DNA from: Streptomyces sp. NBC_00154
Lineage (GTDB): Bacteria; Actinomycetota; Actinomycetes; Streptomycetales; Streptomycetaceae
Length of the DNA: 64,000 bases
Direction: 5' to 3'
Assembly: GCF_026342835.1 (NCBI RefSeq)
Contig: NZ_JAPEMI010000001.1
Span: 1 to 64,000 of the forward strand
Positions 40,979 through 49,838 of this stretch are shown here, one piece after another. The position numbers and the translations under genes were made by a program. The stretch's first letter is position 1. Each line of letters opens with the position of its first letter. Below the pieces are notes generated by a model that ran no database searches, was not told where the DNA came from, and saw nothing but the letters and a program-made list of their open reading frames with translations.

Positions 40979-41680
40979 ATGACGATCAAGACCGCCGCAC
41001 CGGCGCTCCCGTACCGCGACCTGAACCGACTGATGAGCCTGATGACGGGCGACGAGAAACACGGGCCCGCGGCCACCTCGACCCTCGACGCACTCTGGGT
41101 GCTGTACCACCGCGTGCTGCGCGTCACACCGGCCACGGTGGACGATCCGGAGCGCGACAGGTTCCTGCTCTCGAAGGGGCACGGGCCGATGGCGTACTAC
41201 GCCGTCCTCGTCGCGCACGGCTTCTTCGACGAGGATCTGCTGTCCGGTTTCGGCGGGTACGACTCGCCGCTGGGACACCACCCTGACCGACTGCTCGTCC
41301 CGGGCGCCGAGATCGGCAGCGGATCACTGGGACACGGGCTGCCGCTGGCCGTCGGCAGTGTGCTCGGCCTGCGGGCTCAGGGGCTCACCGATCCGCGGGT
41401 CTGGGTCCTGATCGGGGACGCCGAGCTGGACGAGGGCAGTAATCACGAGGCGATCGCCTACGCCGGTCCGGCCGGCCTCGACCAGCTGCACACCCTGGTG
41501 ATCGACAACGCCTCCGCGACCCATGGCCGGCCCGGCGGCATCGCGTCCAGGTTCGAGGCGGCCGGCTGGTCGGCCCTGACCGTGGACGGGCGCGATCACG
41601 AGGCGCTGTACGCGGCGTTCACCGCACCGCACCCCGGCCGACCCCTCGCAGTGATCGCTCGCGTCGCCCCCAAGAGCTGA
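40979..41680 (+). CDS. Transketolase, N-terminal (TPP-binding) subunit
   Basis: 233 residues covering only the pyrophosphate domain: FLLSKGHGPMAYYAVL, PLGHHPDRLLVPGAEIGSGSLGHGLPLAVG and the TPP motif VLIGDAELDEGSNHEAIAYA with the metal-binding Asp and Asn region (IDNASATHG). Split transketolases pair such a subunit with a separate pyrimidine-domain subunit, here the next gene, to transfer two-carbon units between sugars. About 40 residues are missing relative to usual N subunits between helices, so the substrate may differ. MerR-type promoter. Confidence 0.9.
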   Translation: MTIKTAAPALPYRDLNRLMSLMTGDEKHGPAATSTLDALWVLYHRVLRVTPATVDDPERDRFLLSKGHGPMAYYAVLVAHGFFDEDLLSGFGGYDSPLGHHPDRLLVPGAEIGSGSLGHGLPLAVGSVLGLRAQGLTDPRVWVLIGDAELDEGSNHEAIAYAGPAGLDQLHTLVIDNASATHGRPGGIASRFEAAGWSALTVDGRDHEALYAAFTAPHPGRPLAVIARVAPKS

Positions 41681-41737
41681 AGACCGCACCACGGCACACC
41701 AGCACATCCGTCACCGGAACGAGGAGTACCACCTCTC

Positions 41738-42640
41738 ATGGACACCATGCGTGAACGCTTCATCACCACCGCGGCCCAGCTCCTGGACGACGACCCCAGG
41801 ATCGCCGTCGTGCTGGCCGAGATCAGCCGCGACGGCTTCGACCGGGCCGAGCGCACCCATCCGGACCGGGTGATCAATGTCGGCATCCGGGAGCAGCTGC
41901 TGATCGGCGCCGGGGCCGGACTGGCGCTGACCGGGATGCGGCCGATCATCCACACGTTCGCCCCCTTCCTGGTGGAGCGGCCGTTCGAGCAGGTGAAGCT
42001 CGACTTCGGGCATCAGGGCGTGTCCGGGGTACTGGTCAGCGCCGGAGGTTCGTACGACTGGCCGGCCGCGGGCATCACCCACATGGCACCGGGCGATGTC
42101 GCCCTGATGGACACCCTCGACGGCTGGACCGTGCAGGTCCCGGGCCACCCCGACGAGGCCGAGACCTTGCTCCGCCAGGCGGCCGCCGGGGAGGACCGGG
42201 TCTATCTGCGGCTCTCGCTCCAGCAGAACGAGCGGGCCCGGCCGGTCGGCGCCGGGTCTGGATTCACTCCGGTGCGAGAGGGGAGCCAAGGGGTGGTGAT
42301 CGCCGTCGGGCCCATGCTCGACGGTGTGCTCGCAGCGACGGAGGGCCTGGATGTCACGGTGCTGTACGCGACGACGGTGCGCCCGTTCGACGCGGCGGGG
42401 CTGCGGCGGGCGGTCGGGGCGAGGGAGACGGCGGACGCGGTGATCGTGGAGCCGTACCTGTCGGGCACCTCTACGGGCGCGGTCAACGACGCACTCGCCG
42501 ATCTGCCGCACCGGGTACTGGGGCTCGGGGTGGGCAGGGCCGAACTTCGCCGCTACGGGCAGATGGACGAGCAAATCGCCGCGCACGGCCTGGATCCGCG
42601 CGGGCTACGGGAGCGGATCGGCGGCTTCCTGAACAGCTGA
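41738..42640 (+). CDS. Transketolase, C-terminal subunit
   Basis: 300 residues, 57 bp after the N subunit with GAGGAG before the ATG. It has the pyrimidine-binding domain (DRVINVGIREQLLIGAGAGLALTGMRPIIHTFAPF, with the cofactor-activating Glu in GIREQ) and the C-terminal domain (VTVLYATTVRPFDAAGLRRAV). Together with the upstream subunit it forms a complete transketolase or DXS-like enzyme. Whether it serves the pentose phosphate pathway or a special sugar cannot be read from the context. Confidence 0.9.
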   Translation: MDTMRERFITTAAQLLDDDPRIAVVLAEISRDGFDRAERTHPDRVINVGIREQLLIGAGAGLALTGMRPIIHTFAPFLVERPFEQVKLDFGHQGVSGVLVSAGGSYDWPAAGITHMAPGDVALMDTLDGWTVQVPGHPDEAETLLRQAAAGEDRVYLRLSLQQNERARPVGAGSGFTPVREGSQGVVIAVGPMLDGVLAATEGLDVTVLYATTVRPFDAAGLRRAVGARETADAVIVEPYLSGTSTGAVNDALADLPHRVLGLGVGRAELRRYGQMDEQIAAHGLDPRGLRERIGGFLNS

Positions 42641-42844
42641 GACCGGTGGGGGACACGGTGCGCCCCCGCAACGGGATGCGGCCGGCCGAGGTGGCCGGTC
42701 GGCCCATCAGCCGCTGAGAGGCCTGGCGACGGGGCCCGGCCCGCCCGCGCCAGCCCCCACTCCGCGTCACAGCGAAGTCGCAGAGAGCCCTTCCGGCCCA
42801 TTGACCCCGCAGATGACGTGAACCTACTCTGAACGGCGTACTCC

Positions 42845-42858
42845 AGAAAGCGCTTTCT
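42845..42858. promoter_or_regulatory. LacI-type operator before ThuA/dehydrogenase gene
   Basis: AGAAAGCGCTTTCT is a perfect 14-bp palindrome 38 bp before the start at 42897. The same sequence occurs at 53595-53608 beside a LacI gene, making that LacI protein the likely binder. The central CG with GCGCTTTC arms is typical of LacI-family sites in actinobacteria. Confidence 0.7.
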
Positions 42859-42896
42859 ACATCCCGCAGTCGGCATCTACCGCACAGGGAGCGCCC

Positions 42897-45800
42897 ATGA
42901 GTCACCACCCGCCACTCAGAGATCCGCTGAGCAGACACCTGCCGAGCAGGCACCCCTCGCGAGGATTACCGTCGCCTCTCCTCGCTCTCTCCGCACTCCT
43001 GGCCCTGGTCCTCGGCCTGCTGGTGGCCTCGCCACCCCGCGCCCACGCGGCCCCCTTCCGGGTCCTGGTCTATTCCGAGGTCACCAACTTCAGGCACGAC
43101 TCGATCCCCGCGGGGATCGACGCGATCAAGAAGCTCGGCGCGGAGAACGGCTTCGACGTGGAGGCCACCGACGATTCGGCGGTCTTCAACGACACCGATC
43201 TCGCCCGCTTCCAGGCCATCGTCTTCAACAACACCAACTCCACCCCGGAGACAGGTGACTTGCTGAGTGCCGACGAGCGGGCCGCCCTGCAGAAGTTCAT
43301 ACGCGGGGGCGGCGGCTGGGTCGGGCTGCATGCCGCGTCCGCCAGCGAGCGCGACTGGGACTGGTACGAGGGACTGGTCGGCGCGATCTTCGACCAGCAT
43401 CCCGCCGTGCAGACCGGCCGGATCAAGGTCCTAGACCATGCGCACCCGTCCACCAAGGGCCTTCCGGACCTCTGGGAGCGCACGGAGGAGTGGTACAACT
43501 GGCGCACCAACCCGACCTCCAAGGTGCACACGCTCGCGCAGATCAAGGTGCGCGACGGCATCACCGGTCTGGACGAGGGCGTGGACCATCCGTGGTCCTG
43601 GTGCCAGAACTACGACGGCGGACGCTCCTGGTTCACCGCGGGCGGGCATGCGGCGGCGGCCTTCCAGGAGGAGGGCTTCGTCAAGCATCTGCTGGGCGGC
43701 ATCGAATGGGCCGCGGGTGCCAAGTCGGGTGACTGCACGGCGACCCGTACCGGTTCGTTCCAGCGCACCGCCCTGGCCACCAGCGATCTTGCCGACCCGT
43801 TCGAGCTGGCCGTCGCCCCCGACCGCCGGGTGTTCTTCGCCCAGCGCACCGGGAAGCTGAAGGTCATCGACCAGCAGACCATGAAGGTCACGACGGCACT
43901 GGACTTCGCGTACACACCGGAGATGACCAGCCAGTCCGACGGGTTACTCGGCCTCGCGCTCGATCCCGGCTTCGCCACGAACAACTGGCTCTATCTCCTG
44001 CACTCCGACAAGACGGAGAAGCGGCTCAACCTGTCCCGCTTCACCGTCACCGGCAACACGGTAGACCCGGCGTCGGAGAAGCGACTGCTGACCATTCCGA
44101 CCTGGCGGGGCGAGGGCCGGGCCAACTCCCACATGGCAGGTTCGCTCGCCTTCGACAAGGACGGCAATCTGTACGCGGCGACGGGCGACAACACCGACCC
44201 GTTCGCCTCGGACGGCTTCAACCCGATCGACGAGAGCGAGGGCCGGCGCGCCTGGGACGCCCAGGGCACGGCGGGCAACACGAACGATCTGCGCGGCAAG
44301 ATCCTGCGCATCACGCCGAAGGACGACGGCACGTACACCGTCCCGGAGGGCAACCTCTTCGCGCCCGGTACGGAGAAGACGCGTCCGGAGATCTACGCGA
44401 TGGGGATGCGCAACCCGTTCCGGATCACCACGGATCCGCTGAGCGGCGCGCTGATGGTCGCCGACTACGGCCCGGACGCCAAGGCCGCGGTCGCCGACCG
44501 CGGACCCGAGGGCACGGTCGAGTACACCCGTATCACCAAGGCGGGGAACTTCGGCTGGCCGTACTGCATCGGCAACAACACTCCGTTCAACGACTACGAC
44601 TTCGCGGCGAAGAAGTCGGGCCCGAAGTTCGACTGTGCGGCGCTCGTCAACGATTCGCCGAACAACACCGGGCTGCGGGAGCTGCCGCCGGCCCAGCCGG
44701 CCACGGTCTGGTACGCCTACTCCGCGTCCGCCGAATTCCCGGAGCTCGGCACCGGCGGCGGTGGCCCGATGAGCGGTCCGGTCTACGACTACGACCCCGA
44801 CAACACGTACCGCACCAAGTTCCCCGAGTACTTCGAGGGGAAGTGGCTCACCTACGAGCTGACCCGCCAGTGGTTCAAGACGTTCTCGTTCCAGCAGAAG
44901 GACCAGACGTTCACCGATCCGCGGTTCGCTCCGGTCAAGGCCGGTGATCTCCAGTCGATCAACGGCGTCTTCGCGGACATGAAATGGAACCAGCCGTTCG
45001 ATGCCGACTTCGGCCCCGACGGGGCGCTGTACGTCATCGACTTCGGCCTCGGCAGCGGCACCGGACGCGGCGGCAGCAACGAGGGGGCGGGCATCTACCG
45101 GATCGACTACGTCGGTGACGGACGGCTGCCCAACGCGAAGATCACCGCGAGCCGGGACAGCGGTCCGGCGCCGCTCACCGTCGCGTTCTCCAGCGCGGGA
45201 TCCGGCCTGCCGGAGGGTCAACCGGTCACCTATGCCTGGGACTTCGACGGCAACGGCACCACCGATTCGACGGAGCCGAACCCCTCGTACACGTACCGCA
45301 CCAAGGGGCTCATCACGGCACGCCTGACCGTCACCGGGCCCGGTGGTCTGACCGCGCAGGCCGTGCAGGACATCACCGTCGGCAACACCAGGCCCGAGGT
45401 GACGATCAAACAGCCTCCGAACGGGGGGATGTTCAACTTCGGCGACACCATTGCGTTCACGGTCAAGGTGAAGGACAAGGAGGACGGGCGGAACGGGCAG
45501 CCGATCGACTGCTCCCGGGTGGTCGTACAGTCGCAGCTCGGCCACGACACCCATCTGCATCCGCTCGACAACTACACCGGCTGCACGGGCGAGATCGTCA
45601 CGGACGCCGGGGACAGCCACGGCCCGGGACAGAACCTGTACTACGGGATCACCGCCCAGTACGAGGACAAGGGTGCCCCGGGCGCACCCGCGCTCACCGG
45701 CTCGACCTCGCTGACGCTGCGCACCACGTTCCGTGAGGCGGAGCACTTCACGGCGACCGGCGGCGCGCACGACGGTGTGGTGGTCGCGAGCAGGGCCGAC

Positions 45801-46415
45801 GCCTCCGGCGGGAAGCGGCTGACCGAGATCGAGGACGGTGACTGGATCAGCTTCGATCCGGTGCATCTGAAGAACATCGACTCGGTGACGGTCGGCGCGG
45901 CCTCCGGCGGGATCGGTGGCACCGTGGAGTTCCGGTCCGGGTCCCCGACGGGTCCCCTGCTCGGCAAGGTGACCGTTCCGAACACCGGTGACTGGGGCAA
46001 GGTCGTCTCACCGACGACGGCCCTGGAGAACCCGGGGAGCAGTGTGAAGCTGTACGCGGTGTTCAGCAATCCGGATTGGTCGAGCGACAAGGCAGATCTG
46101 TTCGCGGTGGACTGGCTGCACTTCAACGGGCCCGGCGTCGAGAAGAAGCCCGGTACGAAGGTCAACGTGAAAGCGGCCCCGGCCACAGGCACGTCGCCGC
46201 TCGCCGTCGCGCTGAGCGGTGTGGTCGAGCCGGTCGCCGGTCGCACCATCACCTCGTACCACTGGGACTTCGGCGACAACGTCAAACCCACGGGCGCGGA
46301 AGGCGCGACCGCGACACACGCCTACGACCGCAAGGGTGCGTACACCGCACATCTGACCGTCACCGACGACAAGGGCGACACGAGCACCGGTTCCGTCCGC
46401 ATCGACGTGAGCTGA
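42897..46415 (+). CDS. Secreted ThuA / glucose-sorbosone dehydrogenase / PKD / CBM6 multidomain protein
   Basis: 1172 residues. Signal peptide 1-51; ThuA-like domain about 52-277 (FRVLVYSEVTNFRHDSIP, GGWVGLHAAS, ending GGIEWAAG); PQQ-dependent glucose/sorbosone dehydrogenase propeller about 285-745 (DGLLGLALDPGFATNNWLYL, AMGMRNPFRIT, GWPYCIGNN, DADFGPDGALYVIDFG); PKD about 745-830 (TYAWDFDGNG); an extra beta domain; CBM6-like about 943-1078 (FREAEHFTATGG); second PKD to the end (SYHWDFGDN). It likely binds and oxidises polysaccharide-derived sugars outside the cell. Preceded by a LacI-type operator; an IS separates it from the isomerase gene that probably followed it. Confidence 0.92.
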   Translation: MSHHPPLRDPLSRHLPSRHPSRGLPSPLLALSALLALVLGLLVASPPRAHAAPFRVLVYSEVTNFRHDSIPAGIDAIKKLGAENGFDVEATDDSAVFNDTDLARFQAIVFNNTNSTPETGDLLSADERAALQKFIRGGGGWVGLHAASASERDWDWYEGLVGAIFDQHPAVQTGRIKVLDHAHPSTKGLPDLWERTEEWYNWRTNPTSKVHTLAQIKVRDGITGLDEGVDHPWSWCQNYDGGRSWFTAGGHAAAAFQEEGFVKHLLGGIEWAAGAKSGDCTATRTGSFQRTALATSDLADPFELAVAPDRRVFFAQRTGKLKVIDQQTMKVTTALDFAYTPEMTSQSDGLLGLALDPGFATNNWLYLLHSDKTEKRLNLSRFTVTGNTVDPASEKRLLTIPTWRGEGRANSHMAGSLAFDKDGNLYAATGDNTDPFASDGFNPIDESEGRRAWDAQGTAGNTNDLRGKILRITPKDDGTYTVPEGNLFAPGTEKTRPEIYAMGMRNPFRITTDPLSGALMVADYGPDAKAAVADRGPEGTVEYTRITKAGNFGWPYCIGNNTPFNDYDFAAKKSGPKFDCAALVNDSPNNTGLRELPPAQPATVWYAYSASAEFPELGTGGGGPMSGPVYDYDPDNTYRTKFPEYFEGKWLTYELTRQWFKTFSFQQKDQTFTDPRFAPVKAGDLQSINGVFADMKWNQPFDADFGPDGALYVIDFGLGSGTGRGGSNEGAGIYRIDYVGDGRLPNAKITASRDSGPAPLTVAFSSAGSGLPEGQPVTYAWDFDGNGTTDSTEPNPSYTYRTKGLITARLTVTGPGGLTAQAVQDITVGNTRPEVTIKQPPNGGMFNFGDTIAFTVKVKDKEDGRNGQPIDCSRVVVQSQLGHDTHLHPLDNYTGCTGEIVTDAGDSHGPGQNLYYGITAQYEDKGAPGAPALTGSTSLTLRTTFREAEHFTATGGAHDGVVVASRADASGGKRLTEIEDGDWISFDPVHLKNIDSVTVGAASGGIGGTVEFRSGSPTGPLLGKVTVPNTGDWGKVVSPTTALENPGSSVKLYAVFSNPDWSSDKADLFAVDWLHFNGPGVEKKPGTKVNVKAAPATGTSPLAVALSGVVEPVAGRTITSYHWDFGDNVKPTGAEGATATHAYDRKGAYTAHLTVTDDKGDTSTGSVRIDVS

Positions 46416-46440
46416 GCGCGCGTCGGCTGAGAGGAGACAC

Positions 46441-47815
46441 GATTTGACGCTCTCCCTCCTGAAGGAGGGAGATTCTTACGGCTCGCGCCGTGAGACTTCC
46501 TGTTTCATAGCCGACTGCCCGCCCGGAGTTCTCCGTTGAGGTCTTACACCAGCTCCACAGGCCGACACCGCCCGTCCGGCGGCCAGCAGGTTGCGTGCGG
46601 CGTTCACGTCCCGGTCGTGGGTCGTGCCGCAGGCGCACGTCCAGGTGCGAACGTGCAGCGGCATCTTGCCCTGCAAGGTGCCGCAGACGGAGCACAGCTT
46701 GGAGGAGGGGAAGAAACGGTCGACCGCGATCACTTCCCGCCCGTACCACTGGGCTTTGTACTCCAGCAGGCTGCGGAACTCGGCCCATGCCGCGTCGCTG
46801 ATGGCGCGGGCCAGGCTCCGGTTCTTGACCATGTTTCGCACGGTCAGGTCCTCGATCACGATCGTTTGGTTTTCACGAACGAGCCGAGTGGTCAGCTTGT
46901 GCAGGCCGTCACGGCGCCGGTCGGCGATCCGGGCGTGGATCTTCGCGACCTTCAGCCGGGCCTTCCTGCGGTTGGCGCCGTCCCCCTTGGCCTTGCGCGC
47001 AAGGGTGCGTTGGGCCCTCGCGAGCCGGGCACGGTCCGTGCGCTCATGCCGCGGGTTAGCGATCTTCTCACCGGTGGAGAGCGTCAGGAGGTGGTTCAGA
47101 CCGACATCGACACCGACCGCCGCATCCGTGGCGGACAGCGGCCTGACGGTGAGGTCGTCGCACAGCATGGAGACGAACCACCGACCGGCGCTGTCCTCGG
47201 AGACCGTCACAGTGGACGGCTTCGCCCCCTCAGGGAGCGGGCGCGACCACACGATGTCCAGCGGCTCGGCCATCTTCGCGAGAGTCAGCCTGCCGTCCCG
47301 GAAGCGGAAACCGCTGGTGGTGTACTCGGCGGACTTGCGGGACTTCTTGCGGGACTTGAAGCGCGGGTACTTGGCCCGCTTGCTGAAGAAGTTGGTGAAC
47401 GCGATCTGCAAGTGCCGCAGCGTCTGCTGCAACGGCACCGACGACACGTCGTTGAGGAAGGCCAGTTCCTCGGTTTTCTTCCACGCCGTCAGCAGGGCCG
47501 AGGTCTGGTTGTAGTTGACCCGCTCCTGCCGCGTCCACGCCTCCGTGCGGGCCGCAAGCGCCAGGTTGTAGACCTTCCGCACGCATCCGAACGTGCGCGA
47601 CAGCTCAGCTGCCTGCGCACCCGTCGGATAGAAGCGGTACTTGAACGCCCGCTTCACATGGTTCGCGGTCACGCTCACAAACTAATGCGACCGCATGTAA
47701 AGATCAAACCTGCGGGTCAGAGCACTGCGATCCGCCCTGGCGGCGAATCGCAGCCAGCCCTTGCCCTGCTCCGCGGGAGTCCGTTTCCTCTCCGCCCTGA
47801 AGGGCGGAGTATCCA
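46441..47815 (-). mobile_element. IS200/IS605-type element with tnpB only
   Basis: An orphan tnpB is bounded by matching hairpins: CTCCCTCCT/AGGAGGGAG at 46452-46471 beyond its 3' end, and CTCCGCCCT/AGGGCGGAG at 47790-47809 beyond its 5' end, both with a GA loop. Such subterminal stem-loops mark the ends that TnpA recognises. No tnpA lies inside, so mobility needs a helper in trans. The exact ends were not determined. The right hairpin stands 18 bp before the isomerase start. Confidence 0.75.
46476..47678 (-). CDS. tnpB: TnpB, RNA-guided endonuclease of IS605 type
   Basis: 400 residues. N-terminal helical domain (RAFKYRFYPTGAQAAELSRT, VRKVYNLAL). The RuvC residues are complete: D191 in VGVDVGLNHL, E276 in IVIEDLTVRNM and D357 in DRDVNAARN. 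The zinc finger uses C329-x2-C332 (KLCSVCG) and C348/C350 (WTCACG). TnpB cuts DNA guided by an RNA from the element's 3' end, which here would cover the end of the gene and the hairpin at 46452-46471. All motifs are intact, so activity is plausible. Confidence 0.93.
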   Translation of the reverse strand: MSVTANHVKRAFKYRFYPTGAQAAELSRTFGCVRKVYNLALAARTEAWTRQERVNYNQTSALLTAWKKTEELAFLNDVSSVPLQQTLRHLQIAFTNFFSKRAKYPRFKSRKKSRKSAEYTTSGFRFRDGRLTLAKMAEPLDIVWSRPLPEGAKPSTVTVSEDSAGRWFVSMLCDDLTVRPLSATDAAVGVDVGLNHLLTLSTGEKIANPRHERTDRARLARAQRTLARKAKGDGANRRKARLKVAKIHARIADRRRDGLHKLTTRLVRENQTIVIEDLTVRNMVKNRSLARAISDAAWAEFRSLLEYKAQWYGREVIAVDRFFPSSKLCSVCGTLQGKMPLHVRTWTCACGTTHDRDVNAARNLLAAGRAVSACGAGVRPQRRTPGGQSAMKQEVSRREP

Positions 47816-47827
47816 CGGAGGAGTCAG

Positions 47828-48685
47828 ATGAACAGCACACGACGTGCGTTTCTCGGTACGGCTCTGGGTGCCGCCGCGGCCGCAGGTCTCGGCACCGCCC
47901 CGGCGTCCGCCGCAGGGTCCGACCGCTGCCGTCGCATCCCGCCGTCCGGGATCGGCATGCACCTGTACACGATGCGCACGACGCTCGCGACGGACTTCCG
48001 GGGCACGCTGGAACGGCTCGCGGAGATCGGGTACGCCACGGTCGGGGTGAGCGGCCGGCACGGCAACAGCGCCGCCGACATCCGGCGGATGCTCGACGAG
48101 ACACGGCTCAAGGCGGTCCTCGAACATGTCGGGTACGACATCGTGCGGGGAGCCGGGCTGCCGCAGGCGCTGGAGGACATCCATACGCTGGGCGGCAAGT
48201 GGATCGTCGTGCCCAGTCTGCCGGGGTCGCTGCACAGTCCGGCCGGATACCGGGAGGCGGCACGGGAGTTCAACAAGGCGGGGCTGGCGGCCCGCGAATC
48301 CGGGCTGAAGCTGCTCTACCACAATCACGGCACGGACCATCAGGTGGTGGACGGCGTCAGCCTGTACGACATCCTGCTCGCCGAGACCGATCCGGAACTC
48401 GTCGGCTTCGAGCTGGATCTGTACTGGGCGGCCAACGGGGGCGCCTCGGCGCCCGGCGAGCTGTTCGTACGCCATCCCCGGCGCTTCCCGGCGCTGCATG
48501 TGAAGGACATGGCTCCGGACGGGGACTTCGCCGATGTCGGGTCGGGGGTGCTGGACTTCCCCGCGATGTTCGACACTGCGCGGCGGGGCGGGGTGAAACA
48601 GTGGCTGGTGGAGCACGACTCGCCGGCTGATCCGTTCGCGTCGGCGCTCGCCAGCTATACGTATCTGTCGCGGCTGCGGTACTGA
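47828..48685 (+). CDS. Tat-exported sugar phosphate isomerase/epimerase-like protein
   Basis: 285 residues. MNSTRRAFLGTALGAAAAAGLG is a twin-arginine signal ending ASAAG. The mature part is a xylose-isomerase-like TIM barrel: GIGMHLYTMR, LAEIGYATVGVSG, LLYHNHGTDHQ, VGFELDLYWAANGG, FPALHVKDM, WLVEHDSPADP, with Glu/Asp/His metal ligands. Probably isomerises a sugar outside the membrane. Likely part of the operon begun at 42897, now interrupted by the TnpB element. RBS GGAGGA at 7 nt survives. Confidence 0.88.
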   Translation: MNSTRRAFLGTALGAAAAAGLGTAPASAAGSDRCRRIPPSGIGMHLYTMRTTLATDFRGTLERLAEIGYATVGVSGRHGNSAADIRRMLDETRLKAVLEHVGYDIVRGAGLPQALEDIHTLGGKWIVVPSLPGSLHSPAGYREAAREFNKAGLAARESGLKLLYHNHGTDHQVVDGVSLYDILLAETDPELVGFELDLYWAANGGASAPGELFVRHPRRFPALHVKDMAPDGDFADVGSGVLDFPAMFDTARRGGVKQWLVEHDSPADPFASALASYTYLSRLRY

Positions 48686-48748
48686 GCGGTCCGGCGCGCG
48701 GCACGGCCCCGGAGAGCGTTGCTCGGGTCTCCGGGGCCGCTGCGGTGC

Positions 48749-49708
48749 TCAGTGGGCGGCAAGCAGCTGCTCGTACCAGGCGAGGGTTGCGTCCACCGTG
48801 GCCGGGAGCGGGTTCGGAGTGAGCCCGTAGGCCTTCTCGATGGCCGACGAGTCGACGATCTGCGGCTCGGTGTGCTGGTAGAACATCTCGGCGTACTCCG
48901 CCATGAAGACCTCGTCGAACGGGCCGACCGGGCGCGGCTCGTCGACGACGGTGATGTCGAGCGGACCGCCGGTGCGCTCCTCGATCATCGTGAAGACCTG
49001 CCGGGTGGTCAGCGCGGGTGCGGTCGGCAGGTGCCAGACCCGGCCATCGCTGTCGGGGTGCGCGCCGAGCGTGGCGAGTCCGGCAGCCACATCAGCGATG
49101 TACGTGTAACTGTGCGGCAGGTCGATGTCGCCGAGGGCAGGCACCGCTCCCCCGGTCAGCGCGGCCGGGAAGACGGCGCCGCCGAGGGTGGAGTTGAGCA
49201 CGCCGGGTCCGACGAAGTCGGCCGACCGGCCGAGGACGACACGGAGCCGCCCTTCGGTGTGCGCCGCGAGATAGCGGGCGTCGAGTTCGGCGCGCATCCG
49301 GCCCTTGCGTGTCGTCGCGTTCCACGGTGAGTCCTCGGTCATCACGGCGCCGTGCGTCTCGCCATACGGGTAGAGCGTGTCGAGTACGACGAGCCGCGCG
49401 CCGACCGCCTCGACCGCGGCGAGGACAGCCTCCTGGATCCGCGGCATGACGTCGACCTGGAGGTGGTAACCGACGTTGACGCAGTGGTAGACGACCGCGG
49501 CACCCTCGACCGCGGCCCGGGCGCCGTCCGAGGTGGCCACATCGGCCGCGAACCGCTCGACCCCTTCGATCGCCGGCCCGCCGCCTGCACCGCCACCTGC
49601 TCGATCGACGAGCCGGACCGGGTGGCCGCGGTCGACGAGTTCACGGGCGAGCGTGGTGCCGGCCGGGCCTGCGCCGAGAACTACCTGGAGATCACGTACT
49701 GCGGTCAT
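48749..49708 (-). CDS. NAD-dependent epimerase/reductase (extended SDR)
   Basis: 319 residues from ATG 49708 with GAGGAG 6 nt upstream. VVLGAGPAGTTLARELVDRGHPVRLVDR is the nucleotide-binding fold, slightly unlike the usual TGxxGxxG; VVYHCVNVGYHLQ and LDTLYPYGETHG lie around the active site Tyr; GRSADFVGPGV is the later SDR segment. It acts on a nucleotide sugar or other carbonyl substrate. Divergent from a TetR gene across 130 bp that holds an inverted repeat. Confidence 0.85.
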   Translation of the reverse strand: MTAVRDLQVVLGAGPAGTTLARELVDRGHPVRLVDRAGGGAGGGPAIEGVERFAADVATSDGARAAVEGAAVVYHCVNVGYHLQVDVMPRIQEAVLAAVEAVGARLVVLDTLYPYGETHGAVMTEDSPWNATTRKGRMRAELDARYLAAHTEGRLRVVLGRSADFVGPGVLNSTLGGAVFPAALTGGAVPALGDIDLPHSYTYIADVAAGLATLGAHPDSDGRVWHLPTAPALTTRQVFTMIEERTGGPLDITVVDEPRPVGPFDEVFMAEYAEMFYQHTEPQIVDSSAIEKAYGLTPNPLPATVDATLAWYEQLLAAH

Positions 49709-49760
49709 GGCGTACTCCTCTACATCGCTGATGGCTCCTTGCAACTGTTAGAGACGATAA

Positions 49761-49785
49761 CTCTTGCGATGAGTCATAGCAAGAG
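49761..49785. promoter_or_regulatory. Inverted repeat between epimerase and TetR genes
   Basis: CTCTTGC (49761-49767) and GCAAGAG (49779-49785) are perfect arms 11 bp apart, embedded in an AT-richer stretch with TAAC/GTTA near both outer flanks. It is the probable operator of the adjacent TetR protein. Confidence 0.6.
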
Positions 49786-49838
49786 ACGCTGTTAGGCTGC
49801 GTAACAGAAGTGAGCTCGCCTAGCGAAAGGGGCCGGTG

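Noticed and set aside
43944..45866. Minus-strand open frame of 640 codons
   Set aside because: Antisense to the ThuA/dehydrogenase gene; Arg/Val-rich shadow without domains.
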